Positions 1 through 9,197 of a stretch of DNA of 16,154 bases are shown in pieces. Each line of letters opens with the position of its first letter. Position 1 is the first letter of the stretch. The notes under the pieces are model-generated. The model saw only the letters and a program-made list of their open reading frames with translations, made no database searches and was not told the origin of the DNA. The translations under genes and the position numbers were made by a program. Source of the DNA: Acidobacteriota bacterium (GTDB lineage Bacteria > Acidobacteriota > Blastocatellia > Pyrinomonadales > Pyrinomonadaceae); the NCBI GenBank assembly GCA_003222935.1, contig QHXL01000091.1:4022-20175 (forward strand), read 5' to 3'.

Positions 1-331
1 CTTGCCGTTGTTGACCGTATTAGCAGACTGCATGGGCATTGTCGGTGGCTGGGTAACAGCAGTCGCGTTGTATTCAGTGTCGTCAAGTGTATTTATCTCA
101 GCGGTTCGAGACGCAATCACGACAGATGATTTGATTGGCGGTATCGTCAAGCCGCTAGTCTTTTCTATAATAATTGGCGCTATTGCCTGCAGGCAGGGTC
201 TTAACACGGAAGGTGGAACTGTAGGAGTCGGACAATCAACTACACGTGCTGTGGTTACGGCGTCGATTATCGTAATCATTGCAGACTACTTCTTAGCTAA
301 AGCTCTTCAGGTTATTCTAGGTACTTCATAG
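1..331 (+). CDS. mlaE: MlaE-family ABC permease (C-terminal part, cut by window start)
   Basis: This is the C-terminal ~109 residues of an inner-membrane MlaE permease, which with MlaF and MlaD moves phospholipids between the inner and outer membranes. The reading frame is open from the first bases, so the true start lies outside the window. The visible part begins with a [15 protein letters not shown] stretch typical of the MlaE core. It then has hydrophobic helices, including one around the [13 protein letters not shown] residues and a last one near [14 protein letters not shown], before a TAG stop at 329-331. The ATPase gene starts 11 nt downstream, which indicates one operon. The family assignment rests on motif resemblance and on the mlaF and mlaD neighbours. 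The exact substrate in this organism is inferred. Confidence 0.88.
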   Translation, partial: LPLLTVLADCMGIVGGWVTAVALYSVSSSVFISAVRDAITTDDLIGGIVKPLVFSIIIGAIACRQGLNTEGGTVGVGQSTTRAVVTASIIVIIADYFLAKALQVILGTS

Positions 332-342
332 GGCAACCAATC

Positions 343-1236
343 ATGTCTTCAACCACTATCAATACCAGTTCTCCTAACGTTAGGGACTTCGCTGCCGAAT
401 CGACTTTCCACGAGGTTGACGATCGCGAGCGTGCCATACCGGCAATCGAGTTTAGGAACGTGCACCTCGCTTTCGATGCTCGAGTCATCCTTAATGATCT
501 CAGCTTCAAAGTAATGAAAGGCGAGACGAAGATCATCCTGGGCGGTTCGGGAGGCGGCAAATCAACCATCATCAAGATAGTACTTGGCCTGTTGAAACCA
601 GACAGAGGACAAGTATTCGTTGACGGTATAGACATCACAAACTATTCCGAAAATCAGATGATGGAAGTTCGCAAGAACATCGGAATGGTCTTTCAGGAAG
701 GCGCGCTCTTCGATTCACTGTCGGTCTACGAAAACGTCGCCTATCGACTTCACGAACAAGGGGTCCCGGAAGAAGAAGTCGAACCTGAAGTCAGGCGTAT
801 GTTGCGCTTCGTTAATCTGGAAGACGCAATAGACAAAATGCCTATTGAGCTCTCGGGTGGTATGCGACGACGCGTCGGAATTGCTCGCGCGTTGATCGGC
901 GACCCAAAGATTGTGCTTTTCGACGAACCGACCGCAGGTTTGGATCCGCCGACAGCTCGCACTATTTGTGAGCTCGCAATGAAACTTCGGGATCTCGAAG
1001 ACGTTTCGTCCATCTTCGTTACTCACGAGATGAATAATCTCGAGTACATATGCTCTGAATATGCCGTGGTCGACGACGAGGGTAAGGTCGTATTCGAGCG
1101 TGAAGGTCAACGCCTGTGCCTCATCAATAGCAAGGTGATGATGATGAAAGAGGGTAATATTATTTTCAGTGGCACGGACGAGACTTTGAAACGCTCTGAG
1201 GATCCGTACATCCAAAAGTTTCTGAGGGGACATTAA
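343..1236 (+). CDS. mlaF: MlaF-family ABC transporter ATP-binding protein
   Basis: This is the cytoplasmic ATPase of the Mla-type phospholipid transporter. At 297 residues it is longer than E. coli MlaF (269). Visible motifs are Walker [10 protein letters not shown] (residues 67-75), Q-loop VFQEGALFD (Q118), ABC signature LSGGMRRR (from 170), Walker B IVLFDEP (190-196) and the H-loop THE (His228). The first ~32 residues are a poorly conserved polar extension before the core fold begins at [10 protein letters not shown]. An extra segment of about 20 residues ([20 protein letters not shown]) sits just before the last strand ([13 protein letters not shown]). ATG at 343 follows a poor ribosome site (a GGG about 10 nt upstream). 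The 11-nt gap to mlaE suggests translational coupling within the operon. The family call is secure; importer versus exporter direction cannot be read from sequence. Confidence 0.93.
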   Translation: MSSTTINTSSPNVRDFAAESTFHEVDDRERAIPAIEFRNVHLAFDARVILNDLSFKVMKGETKIILGGSGGGKSTIIKIVLGLLKPDRGQVFVDGIDITNYSENQMMEVRKNIGMVFQEGALFDSLSVYENVAYRLHEQGVPEEEVEPEVRRMLRFVNLEDAIDKMPIELSGGMRRRVGIARALIGDPKIVLFDEPTAGLDPPTARTICELAMKLRDLEDVSSIFVTHEMNNLEYICSEYAVVDDEGKVVFEREGQRLCLINSKVMMMKEGNIIFSGTDETLKRSEDPYIQKFLRGH

Positions 1237-1292
1237 GAAAGGTCGAGACGCGCAGCTTCGTTAATTAAAGCTCGTGTTCTCATTACAACAGC

Positions 1293-2395
1293 ATGCCTAG
1301 TTCAAAAAAGAGTGTATCCCTGGGCCAACTGAGGGTGGGCATTTTTGTGCTCCTGTCGATTGCCGTCCTCATTTTTCTTGTGCTGAATGCGTCGGGCGAC
1401 ATCAACCCTTTTAGCCGGAAGCTTCACTTGCGAGCTCGCTTTGGCGACGCAAACGGCTTGCGCGAGGGATCAGAAGTTCGCCTGGCAGGTGTTCGTGTAG
1501 GCAAGGTCGAAAAGATAATCTTATTGCCTCCTTCTGATGTTCCGAATGCGCCTCGAGTTGAAGCGGTAATGACTGTCGATGGAACAATTGATGGTCAACC
1601 TGCTAATCAACGTATCCGTTCAGATTCAACCGCACAGCAGGGTTCCCCGAGTCTGTTGGGTAACGAGATGCTCATCAACATCACACCCGGAACGGCCGTG
1701 GGTCAGCCGGTGGCTGAAAACGCAATACTGCCGCAGACCTCGCTCAACGCCTGAGCAAACTGTCCGACGAAATCAGCGGTATTGTCCGTGATGTTAAGGA
1801 AGGTAAAGGCACGGTTGGAAGACTCTTCAGCGATGAAGCTCTCTACAACAACTTGAATGCGACCATCCGTGAAACCGAAGACGTGATGAAACAAGTCAGG
1901 TCCGGAAACGGATCTGCCGGTAGGTTCATCAACGATCCGGCTCTCTATAACAACGCCAATGATATTGCTCTTCAGCTGAAGGCAATTTCTGCTGATTTAC
2001 GTGCCGGGCGTGGTACTGCTGGAAAACTTCTTACTGACGACGAACTTTACAACCGCATTAACCGGACAGCAGATCGACTCGATCGTTCAGTGGACCAGGT
2101 TAATTCCATGATCGCCGAAATCAACGCCGGCCATGGCACACTAGGCAAACTCATCAAAGACGAACAGATTTACAACGATGCACGTGCCGCGATTGCGCGT
2201 TTTAATACCACCGCTGAACGTATCGACAATATGGTTGCGGCGGCCCAACGAGGCGAAGGCACTGTCGGCAAGCTGATAACAGACGACACGCTATATTCAA
2301 ACGTCAACCAACTTTCATCTGAAGGCGTAAAACTCATCTACGACTTCCGCCAGAATCCCAAGAAGTATCTGACGATCAAGTTTGAGCTGTTTTAG
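1293..2395 (+). CDS. mlaD: MlaD/MCE-domain lipid-binding protein, interrupted by a frameshift
   Basis: This is the periplasmic substrate-binding subunit of the Mla transporter. The first frame (1293-1754) encodes a short basic N-terminus, one membrane anchor (about residues 14-33, [18 protein letters not shown]), and an MCE domain (about 43-135, with [21 protein letters not shown]). It hits TGA at 1752-1754 right after ENAILPQTS. The gene clearly continues in the next frame, open from 1718 to the TAA-less TAG stop at 2393-2395. That part encodes a helical tail with five GxGTxGKLxxDxxLYN motifs and ends [13 protein letters not shown], a usual MCE-protein ending. The two frames overlap at 1718-1751, so the net change is one missing base (or 3n+1). 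No slippery heptamer is visible there. A reconstructed protein would be about 367 residues. It lies 56 nt after mlaF in the same operon. The frameshift may be a sequencing error or a real lesion. Confidence 0.85.
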
Positions 2396-2407
2396 AAGAT
2401 AGCTAGG

Positions 2408-2509
2408 TCAGCCGCAGATAATCGCAGAAAGACGCAGATCACAATAAGAAACAGTAGGCCGTTTCTGCACTTTCTGATCTGCGTCTTTCTGCCGTTTATC
2501 TGCGGCTGA
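2408..2509. repeat. Nested palindrome between convergent genes, probable bidirectional terminator
   Basis: The arms at 2408-2441 and 2475-2509 are near-perfect inverted copies (about 34 nt). An inner AGAAAC/GTTTCT pair (2447-2452 with 2461-2466) could extend the structure towards the tip. The left arm holds CGCAGA three times at an exact 10-bp step (2413, 2423, 2433). The right arm holds the complementary TCTGC core at steps of 10 and 11. It starts 12 nt after the mlaD stop and ends immediately before the stop codon (2510-2512) of the opposing gene, so it can serve both transcripts. The terminator role is inferred from position; there is no clear poly-T tract. Confidence 0.7.
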
Positions 2510-3241
2510 TTACTCCTCATATTCATCCGAACCTAACACCCAGATAAAACTCTGAATATCTATTTGGTCACGTGGCTGCAGGTCACGAAGATCTCTTCGG
2601 CAAACCATTCCAAAATCAAGCAAACTCTTGTAAGTGGCCCACGACGGTCGCGACTGATATTGAAACTCAAAGCCATACTCTTTGGCGGCCGTGCGCGTCA
2701 CAGTTGGCTTCAGATAGATGTGCTTCTCAGGCAACGCGATAAATCCAAATACTGTAACAATGGGCCACGTGAGCACACGTGTTTGCTTTCGCGGTAACCT
2801 ACCCACCGCATCGCACCACCGCTCAAAACGATTAGAAGGCTTTTCGGAGCCATAAAGAAAATCGTAAAGCTCCGTTGAAAAAAGCCGCGCTCCCTCGGGT
2901 GTCTTGACCGCATCTCTTAAGGCCATTTTTTCAAATGAGAAAAGGAGGTTCGTACGTGATTCTATTCGGATCGCGATGTTGGCTATTTCTCGGAACTCCT
3001 TCGCACGCAGCATCCGGCGATGGGCATGCTCACTCAACAACTCATTCCACTGTTCATGGGCTAACCATTTATATTCACGCTCCCAGGCAATGTACGTTTC
3101 GTCGTTGAATCCTTCCGGAAAAAACCTGAGAAACTTCCGTCGGCACTCGCGTGCACCTGGCAACTTATCGTACGCAACGGAAGAACGGTTTGCTGTCTGG
3201 TTAAGGCGCGCTGGTTTTAGTTGTTTTGCTGATTGCCTCAT
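2510..3241 (-). CDS. Hypothetical protein, 243 residues, no recognised domain
   Basis: I do not recognise this family. The frame is intact, with ATG at 3239-3241 preceded by a good ribosome site (GGGGGGAAC, about 3 nt from the ATG). The protein is soluble-looking, with no signal peptide or membrane helix. The N-terminal ~110 residues are rich in Arg, Lys and Glu and probably helical (e.g. HEQWNELLSEHAHRRMLRAK). The C-terminal half carries aromatic and beta-like segments (VLTWPIVTVFGFIALPEKH, then KPTVTRTAAKEYGFEFQYQ) and ends DLQPRDQIDIQSFIWVLGSDEYEE. The conserved-looking WP, KP.VTR and QP.D.IDIQSFIW patches suggest a real folded domain rather than a random frame. It lies 140 nt after the tricorn-like gene on the same strand, separated by a hairpin, so it may be transcribed separately. 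Function unknown. Confidence 0.8.
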   Translation of the reverse strand: MRQSAKQLKPARLNQTANRSSVAYDKLPGARECRRKFLRFFPEGFNDETYIAWEREYKWLAHEQWNELLSEHAHRRMLRAKEFREIANIAIRIESRTNLLFSFEKMALRDAVKTPEGARLFSTELYDFLYGSEKPSNRFERWCDAVGRLPRKQTRVLTWPIVTVFGFIALPEKHIYLKPTVTRTAAKEYGFEFQYQSRPSWATYKSLLDFGMVCRRDLRDLQPRDQIDIQSFIWVLGSDEYEE

Positions 3242-3265
3242 GTTCCCCCCAGGTTCGTAAAAGTG

Positions 3266-3301
3266 AATGACCTCCCACTCAGGTATGAGAGGGAGGCCAT
3301 T
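3266..3301 (-). terminator. Hairpin between the tricorn-like gene and the 243-residue gene
   Basis: A strong imperfect hairpin pairs AATG-CCTCCC-CTCA with TGAG-GGGAGG-CATT, with two single mismatches and a GGTA loop. Read on the minus strand it lies 81 nt after the protease stop codon and is followed within 3 nt by TTTT. This fits a weak intrinsic terminator or attenuator. It also lies 24 nt upstream of the next start codon, close to its ribosome site, so a 5'-leader role is possible. The rest of 3302-3381 shows nothing convincing. Confidence 0.5.
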
Positions 3302-3381
3302 ACCAACGTTAGCGCGGAAGCAGTTTCAGACTATTTGCATTCGCGACACGAACTTAAAGAAAAGTGTTCTTTTATTCAGTC

Positions 3382-6300
3382 CTAGCGCGGCGTTGTAGTC
3401 CTCGTCGGGCCTAGTTGCTTTAACAATTCCTGGACTGCTGCATCCAGCTGAGAATCCTTCCCCGTCAGAGTCTCGCCAATGGGACGAGTTACTTCCAAAT
3501 CAACTGGTCGCGGATTAAGCTCCATGTCTGTTCCGTCGTTGGCTGTAATCTTCATGCGTGGAAGTCTGAAACTCGTGCCATCGATCAGCGTCTGATTCCA
3601 GGTGAAAATAATCCACCCCGCCGTCGGTTCACCAACCACTTTTCCCAATTTCAAGGCTCGATAGCCTTCTGTGAAGTCTTCGGCGTCAGAGAGAGAGTGT
3701 TGGTTAGTGACAAGAATCGTAGGCCGATCCAAAGAGCGTTGACCAAGGACAGTCCGTGCCGGCGCACCCCCATGTCCTCTTAACGTCATCGTCAGATAAC
3801 CACGTCGGGCCAATACATCGATGGCGTAAACATTGACGAAGCCGCCATTGTTATTTCGAATATCAATCACAACGCCGTCTCGCGCATGATTTTCAGCATC
3901 GAGGTCGACATACAGCTGGGAGAGAGAGCCTGACCCCATATCAAACATGTGGACATATCCCAGCCGTCCGTTACTGGCTTTCGCAACGTACTCGCGATTT
4001 CGATCGACCCAGTTTCGATAAAGTAAGGCCCGTTCAGTCGCACCATTCACCGGACGCACGGCCACTTCGCGTTTGTTTGACCCGTCGGCGGCAGCTGAGA
4101 CGGTAAGTGAAACCCTGCGACCAATTTTGTAACTTAAAACCTCATCAAGATTTGTTGAGGCATCTAAGGCACGTCCATCGACGGCGAGAAGATAGTCACC
4201 AGGTTTAATGTTACCCGGCAGAGCGGCGGGACTGAGCGGAATCACTTCCGTAATCTTGAGGTGACCGGTAGTTTCATACTCTCGACGATCAAATCTCAAA
4301 CCCAGGCGGCCATTAGTCGTGACAGTCGCACTTCCAGGCGCTGAGGCCCCGAGGTGTGACGCATTCAACTCGCCCACCATCAACTGCAGTAGGCGCCGCA
4401 TCTCATCCGGAGTGCGTGAGCCGGCGATCAGTGGTTCATATTGAGCGCGAACGGCCTGCCAGTTTGCTCCGTGATAGTTTGGATCATAGAAGTTGTCGCG
4501 AAGGTAGAACCACGCCTGATTAAACACTTCCATTTTCTCTCGTGAGAAATCAATGTCCATCTCCGCTGTGACCGCAAGCGAACGACTGCGTCCCTCGAGA
4601 TTAACAACTCCTATGCGCCCATTTTCCAGGTAGAACAACTCCTTGCTATCCGGACTAAATTGAATCGATGACTTGAAGCCAGCCGTCGACGTCAACTGCT
4701 TCGCTACAGCTGGTTCACGTGCAAGTTCGTCGATTGAATACAAGTACAGGTTCGCCTGGTTCGCGGCCGAAGCAACCATCGCCACCCACTTACCGTCGGG
4801 GCTGATGGTCTGATAGTTCACATCCACTCCAACAGGCAGAAGACTAAGTCGCCGGCGTATGTCTTCAAAGACGACTTGAACTGGTTTTGCACCCGGCTTG
4901 GCAGTCGCTGCCACAGGTGAAGCCGCAGGCGATGACTCAGGCGAAGCAGTCGGTGCCGGTCGAGGTGTTTCTGCCGGTGCTGGTCGGGTGTTTGTCAGGC
5001 TGCGCGGTGTTTCCTCTTTGAAAAGGTCGCGAAATTGATCCTCACGAAACTTAGGCGTCCGCGGAATAAGATCGACTCGGGCAAGCTGAACAGTTTCAGT
5101 GCGCTGACCCGTGTCGAAAAGTAGAAATGTTCCGTCGGGGCTCCACGACAACGTGTTGCTAAAAACATTCGCCAAAAAACTAGCCGGCCGGCTCTTTCCC
5201 GTCTCAACCTCCACCAGACTTACATTCTTAAACTGATTGTCGCCAACCGGAACGTAAGCAATCCATTTACTGTCAGGAGACCAGGTGTATGGTTTGTCAG
5301 CAATGATCGGAGGTCGTTCAAAGATTCCTGACGTCACTACCCGATCTCTCTTTTCAATAACATCCATAACTCGCAGTTCTTTTGTGCCGCGAATGAAGGC
5401 TATGAGTTTCCCATCGGGTGAAAAACCAGGGGTAGAATCGTCGGCGACATCTTTAGTCAACTGCGACTCGGTGTTGTTGTTGAAATCGTAGAGGAACAGG
5501 TGTGGAGTGCCGTCACGATCAGAAACGTAGGCCAAGCGCCGGCTGTCAGGCGACCATGTCAGTTGATATTCTTCAGCGACACTGGTCGAAACTCGGGCCG
5601 CGTCGCCTCCATCGGCAGCCGACGCAGCGAACACTTCACCGCGAATTACGAAAGCGACCTTCTTGCCGTCAGGCGAAAGCTGTAACTCGGAAATCTGATC
5701 TGACAAGCGGAGATGTTCTAGAGCCGGTCCCGCCGAAACTCCGCGACGTTGAATATCGACCTCAGCAGTCTTTCCCGTTTCGGTATCAAGTTTCCAGATG
5801 CGGAAGTTTCGCTCAAAAACAATCTCGCGACCGTCATAGGAAATACTTGGCCACACAACACGCCCATCAGTGAAGTTTGAAACTTTACGAGCGCCATTTC
5901 GTCCGGGAGTGGCTGTCCAGATATTCTGTGCGCCTTTCTTGCCTGCTGCCTCACTGCGATCCGAAACATAAAACAAACTCCGACCGTCGCCACTCCACAT
6001 GGGCCACATCTCTTTAGCGCCACCCGCTTCGGTCACTCGTTCATAAGTGCCCTGGCCATTTTCAAATGAACGAAGTAACCAAATTTCGGCTTCATCGAGG
6101 TGACTATGCCCTTTGCGCCACCATTGTCCCGAGGCTAAACCGCGCGCGCTAAACGCCAGGGCGGTACCATCGGGTGAGAGCGCCGAAAAGAATTCATTGG
6201 TGTAGCGGTCCGAGCCGACTTGCATTGGAGTCCCACCGGTAGTCCGAACGCGAAACAGATCGTTCAAATTTCCTACGTCTCGACTACCCGATGAGAAATA

Positions 6301-6692
6301 GATCCATTGACCATCGCGCGACCAGCCGTCCAATTGATCGAACGCATCATCAAAAGTAAGACGTTTGAGATCGCCGCTCAGCAAGGTCAACAAATAGATG
6401 TCGCCATTGCCCGTGCGCGTAGAGATGAAAGCGAGTTGTTTGCTTCATTCGCTGAGTGGGAAACGAGTAGCGAGGCGATACCACCAGCCGCCGGCACGGT
6501 CCAGATGTCGCCACCTGAGACAAATGCAATCTCTTTCCGATCCGGTGATAGCGAAGGTTCCGTGAAGTAAGCTTGCGGTATGACGGTCTGCCCGAAAACC
6601 TTGGCTCGCTTGGTACCAGCAAATGGAGAAATGAGATTAACGACTCCACACAATAATAAGGTCAGTACGAAAGACTTTCGTCGAAGCGACAT
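3382..6692 (-). CDS. Tricorn-like S41 peptidase with beta-propeller and PDZ domains (frameshift near the N-terminus)
   Basis: This is a large periplasmic serine peptidase of family S41 (tricorn type) that probably degrades peptides or proteins. ATG at 6690-6692 has an excellent ribosome site (GGAGGGG, 4 nt away). A signal peptide (SFVLTLLLCGVVNLISPFAG) follows. The N-terminal ~450 residues are WD40/TolB-like propeller repeats with many SPDGK..AFVS blades. A Pro/Ala-rich linker comes next, then a second propeller segment, a PDZ domain (LSPAALPGNIKPGDYLLAVD) and the S41 core. The catalytic His is likely in NASHLGA (codon 4354-4356), the Ser in HSLSDAED (codon 3688-3690), and the Glu in MELNPRP. 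Near 6436-6447 the frame breaks: GDIWTVPAAGG..VSHSANEA continues in another frame as LAFISTRTGNGDIY. An expected PLFSPDGK-type stretch is missing, so about 25-28 nt appear deleted. From 3382 to 6444 the frame is intact. It lies 53 nt after the cyclase gene. Confidence 0.85.
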
Positions 6693-6745
6693 GTCGCCCC
6701 TCCATTAACTAAGTTTGTTTGGAGCATTAGAGACCGCAGAAATGT

Positions 6746-7414
6746 TTACTGCACAATTCCAAACGCGCGTACTGGAAACGTTCCAAAGTTTCGAACCTTC
6801 ACAGGTACGGCAAAAAATCTAAATCCGCTTTCTGGGAGTTTATCCAAATCGCAGAGGTGTTCGACAATAGGAATACTATTCGCCAACAGAATCGTGTGTG
6901 CAGGTCGACTTCCCGTGCTGGTATCGTCGATGTTATACGAGTCGATCCCTACCAGGGTTGCGCCAGCATCTACCAGAAACTTCGCTGCTTCTTCCGTTAC
7001 AAATGGATGGTTACCACTCCAGTATTCATCTGTTCGCCAGTGCTTGTCCCAGCCCGTGTGGATCAAAACAGCCTTACCCTTGAGATCGAAATCGCCAAAA
7101 GCGCTTATCTCAATCGCCCGATTTTGCCCTGTGTGACGTATCACAAGTCCGGCTAAATTAGCGAGGGAACTCAGATCTAGACCAGCCAGGTCTGTACCAT
7201 CCGGATAACGATGAAACGGACTGTCGAGATAGGTGCCGGTGTTGGCAACCATCTCAATCTTACCTATGTGGAACTCCGTGCCCGACTCGTAGAATGTTCT
7301 CGAGGCGTCGCGAGTGAGGTGATCGCTAATCGCAGGCGTGGGTAGACCTTTATAAGTAATCATCCCATGCTCGATCGAGTGGGAAACATCTATCAGTTTG
7401 AAGTCGGTCGTCAT
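6746..7414 (-). CDS. Cyclase / kynurenine formamidase-like hydrolase with a variant metal motif
   Basis: The 222-residue protein belongs to the cyclase family (PF04199 type, related to KynB formamidase and polyketide cyclases), which are metal-dependent hydrolases or lyases. It starts IDVSHSIEHGMITYKGLP, a typical N-terminus. The motif that reads HxGTHxDxPxH in KynB reads NTGTYLDSPFH here (residues 58-68). Asp64 and His68 are kept, while the first two His are Asn58 and Tyr62. Later features, KAVLIHTGWDKHW, LVGIDSYNIDD and HTILLANSIPIVEHLCDLDKL, also match the family. The ATG overlaps the stop codon of the methyltransferase gene (ATGA), which implies translational coupling. Formamidase activity should not be assumed because of the changed ligands; no other tryptophan-degradation gene is nearby. 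Substrate unknown. Confidence 0.85.
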   Translation of the reverse strand: MTTDFKLIDVSHSIEHGMITYKGLPTPAISDHLTRDASRTFYESGTEFHIGKIEMVANTGTYLDSPFHRYPDGTDLAGLDLSSLANLAGLVIRHTGQNRAIEISAFGDFDLKGKAVLIHTGWDKHWRTDEYWSGNHPFVTEEAAKFLVDAGATLVGIDSYNIDDTSTGSRPAHTILLANSIPIVEHLCDLDKLPESGFRFFAVPVKVRNFGTFPVRAFGIVQ

Positions 7415-8538
7415 GAACGTTTTTGCACCAGCACTTGAAAACTGGAAGCCATACCTGAAGGCAAAATCATCTCACGTGCCGCAGTCGTGAGCCGCGATTT
7501 ATCAGCTTCCTTACTCGTGGCTGTCATACGTTTCTCCAACTCATTAAGAATACCTACTCGCAAAAGAAACTTATCGAGTTGACCAAACTCTTCAACTGCG
7601 AATCCGCATCGCTTCCCTTCACTCTTAACGTACGTCCAATCTACGCTCGTCGTCAGGTCCGTATCGCCTGGCGACTTCAGAACATTGCCAACGAAACTGT
7701 GCCTTCGAAAACCTCGCAAGGTTCCATCATGTCGTTCTTGAGTTTGATAAAGCTCAGGTGACTCCGATCCGTAATCAACAGTGACGACGTAACCACGCTC
7801 TAGTTTTTTCTCGAGCAGTTGAAACCAGTCGTGAACCTCAAGATTGATGTCGACAGTTTGTCCCTCGGTTAACAGTGGCAGCTGATTCCGGCAGAACTCC
7901 TTCAAGCGATCACACGATAACGCGCCTGAGCCCCACGTAAACTCGCCTTCGGCGTCCAAACCAACGTACAACTCCTGCAAATCACCATCGGCCATTGTTA
8001 CGCGATGAACCGGAAACGCATCAAGGAGTTCGTTCGAAAAGACCACACCGGCGGCGAGGGGCGCGCGTTGTTCGAGGTTTTCAAATTTGACTTTGCTTTC
8101 CCACTCGCTGAGCGTTTGCATTGCGCGGCGACGAGCGTCCTCACTCTTTTCATGAATGAGGTAGTTAGTCGCAGCAAAGACTGCCGGAAACTGATCCTGT
8201 AACACTTGCAGCACACCGGCGGCAAACTGACCGTTTCCGGCGCCCATTTCAACTATCGAAAAGTTTCTGGGTTGATCGAGTTTTTCGTAAAGCGTCGCAA
8301 AGTAGCGGGCGAAGACGGCTGAAAATAGTTCGCTTCGTTCCGGACTCGTTCGATAATCGCCTTCCCTACCCCAACGTTTTAGATCTTGACGGTTGTAGTA
8401 ACCGAGAGTCGGATGGTAAAGCGCGGCATTCATCCACTCATGGAAAGTAATCTTTCCATTCCGCCGAATTCGTTCTGCCAACTGCTGAGCGAGGATCAAC
8501 GAAGAACTGGCCTCGGCTTGTTTCGTTGGGTCGGACAC
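7411..8538 (-). CDS. MidA/NDUFAF7-family SAM-dependent methyltransferase
   Basis: The 375-residue protein belongs to the COG1565 (DUF185) family. Its mitochondrial member NDUFAF7/MidA methylates an arginine of a complex I subunit during assembly; the bacterial substrate is not established. Visible family marks are ISF-like ITFHEWMNAALYHPTLGYYN (30-49), GDYRTSPE (60-67), SAM-binding motif I VEMGAGNGQF (about 96-104), and VVFSNELLDAFPVHRV. The last one is the NELLDAFP signature of the family. The start is GTG at 8536-8538, giving MSDPTKQ; no strong ribosome site is visible. The gene begins 20 nt after the zinc-ribbon gene and overlaps the cyclase by 4 nt, so the three probably form one transcript. 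No complex I gene is visible in the window, so the link to respiration is only by family. Confidence 0.88.
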   Translation of the reverse strand: MSDPTKQAEASSSLILAQQLAERIRRNGKITFHEWMNAALYHPTLGYYNRQDLKRWGREGDYRTSPERSELFSAVFARYFATLYEKLDQPRNFSIVEMGAGNGQFAAGVLQVLQDQFPAVFAATNYLIHEKSEDARRRAMQTLSEWESKVKFENLEQRAPLAAGVVFSNELLDAFPVHRVTMADGDLQELYVGLDAEGEFTWGSGALSCDRLKEFCRNQLPLLTEGQTVDINLEVHDWFQLLEKKLERGYVVTVDYGSESPELYQTQERHDGTLRGFRRHSFVGNVLKSPGDTDLTTSVDWTYVKSEGKRCGFAVEEFGQLDKFLLRVGILNELEKRMTATSKEADKSRLTTAAREMILPSGMASSFQVLVQKRS

Positions 8539-8558
8539 CTGGACGTTATTGCAGACGA

Positions 8559-9122
8559 TTATTGATTTTCGGAGCGGTCTTCCTTATCGAGCAGCCGCGT
8601 AGTGTTCTCCGTCACACTTGGTGGAGTGGCTAACTCGGCTGTATTCGGTCGTTGTCGCCATCCCAAACCGGATTGAGCGGGTGGAGGCGGCAGTGCAGCA
8701 TTGCGCATTGGCGCATTAAATTGTGGCGTTGGCATTGGAGCTGGAATATAAGGTCGCGCAACGTGATAAGGATTGGGCGCACCTTCTTCAAACACGGCCG
8801 CAAACAACATCCTTAGTGGACCACCCACGAAACAGATGATCGCAGCAAGCGCCACTAGAATCTCAGGGAATGACGAATTACTATAACTCGCAAAAACTCC
8901 AAGGATAGGTACAAGGATGGCTCCCAGCAGTATCAGCATTCCACCTTGTCTGACGCCCTTTTTCTTCGCTGACATTTCTCTGGGAGTTTCTGAATCTCGA
9001 AAAACCGGCAGCATTCCTCCGTTGGCGAGCAAGCTCATCACCCCATCAAGCGGGAAACCGCACCGCGAACAATATCGCACAGTGCCGGGAGCCTGTTGTT
9101 GACCGCATTGAGGGCAATACAT
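8559..9122 (-). CDS. Zinc-ribbon membrane protein of unknown function
   Basis: The 187-residue protein starts with a zinc ribbon, CPQC (Cys3, Cys6) and CSRC (Cys18, Cys21), in the layout of the short zinc-ribbon domains found at the ends of many membrane proteins. Two hydrophobic helices follow at about 61-80 (GMLILLGAILVPILGVFASY) and 86-110. The tail of ~75 residues is rich in Pro and Ala (e.g. PYIPAPMPTPQFNAP) and ends in charged residues. ATG at 9120-9122 is preceded by GAGGAAC at a suitable distance, so the start is well supported. It is the first gene of a likely minus-strand operon with the methyltransferase and cyclase. The domain is clear but the role is not; regulation or membrane sensing would be a guess. 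Confidence 0.82.
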   Translation of the reverse strand: MYCPQCGQQQAPGTVRYCSRCGFPLDGVMSLLANGGMLPVFRDSETPREMSAKKKGVRQGGMLILLGAILVPILGVFASYSNSSFPEILVALAAIICFVGGPLRMLFAAVFEEGAPNPYHVARPYIPAPMPTPQFNAPMRNAALPPPPAQSGLGWRQRPNTAELATPPSVTENTTRLLDKEDRSENQ

Positions 9123-9197
9123 TCTAAGTGTTCCTCACCAAGGGGACTGATAGGACGGCCTAGATAATAAACCGATCAGTACTATCATCGGAAAGTT

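Noticed and set aside
715..1233. Antisense open frame of 172 residues over mlaF
   Set aside because: mlaF is strongly supported by its motifs; the antisense frame has a His-run and no recognisable domain.
1718..1754. Programmed -1 frameshift in mlaD
   Set aside because: No slippery heptamer or downstream pseudoknot is evident; a base loss is simpler.
7412..7414. Assembly overlap error between methyltransferase and cyclase genes
   Set aside because: A 4-nt ATGA overlap is a normal coupling arrangement and both frames are intact.
9123..9197. Promoter for the zinc-ribbon gene
   Set aside because: Only weak AT-rich matches without a convincing -35/-10 pair.
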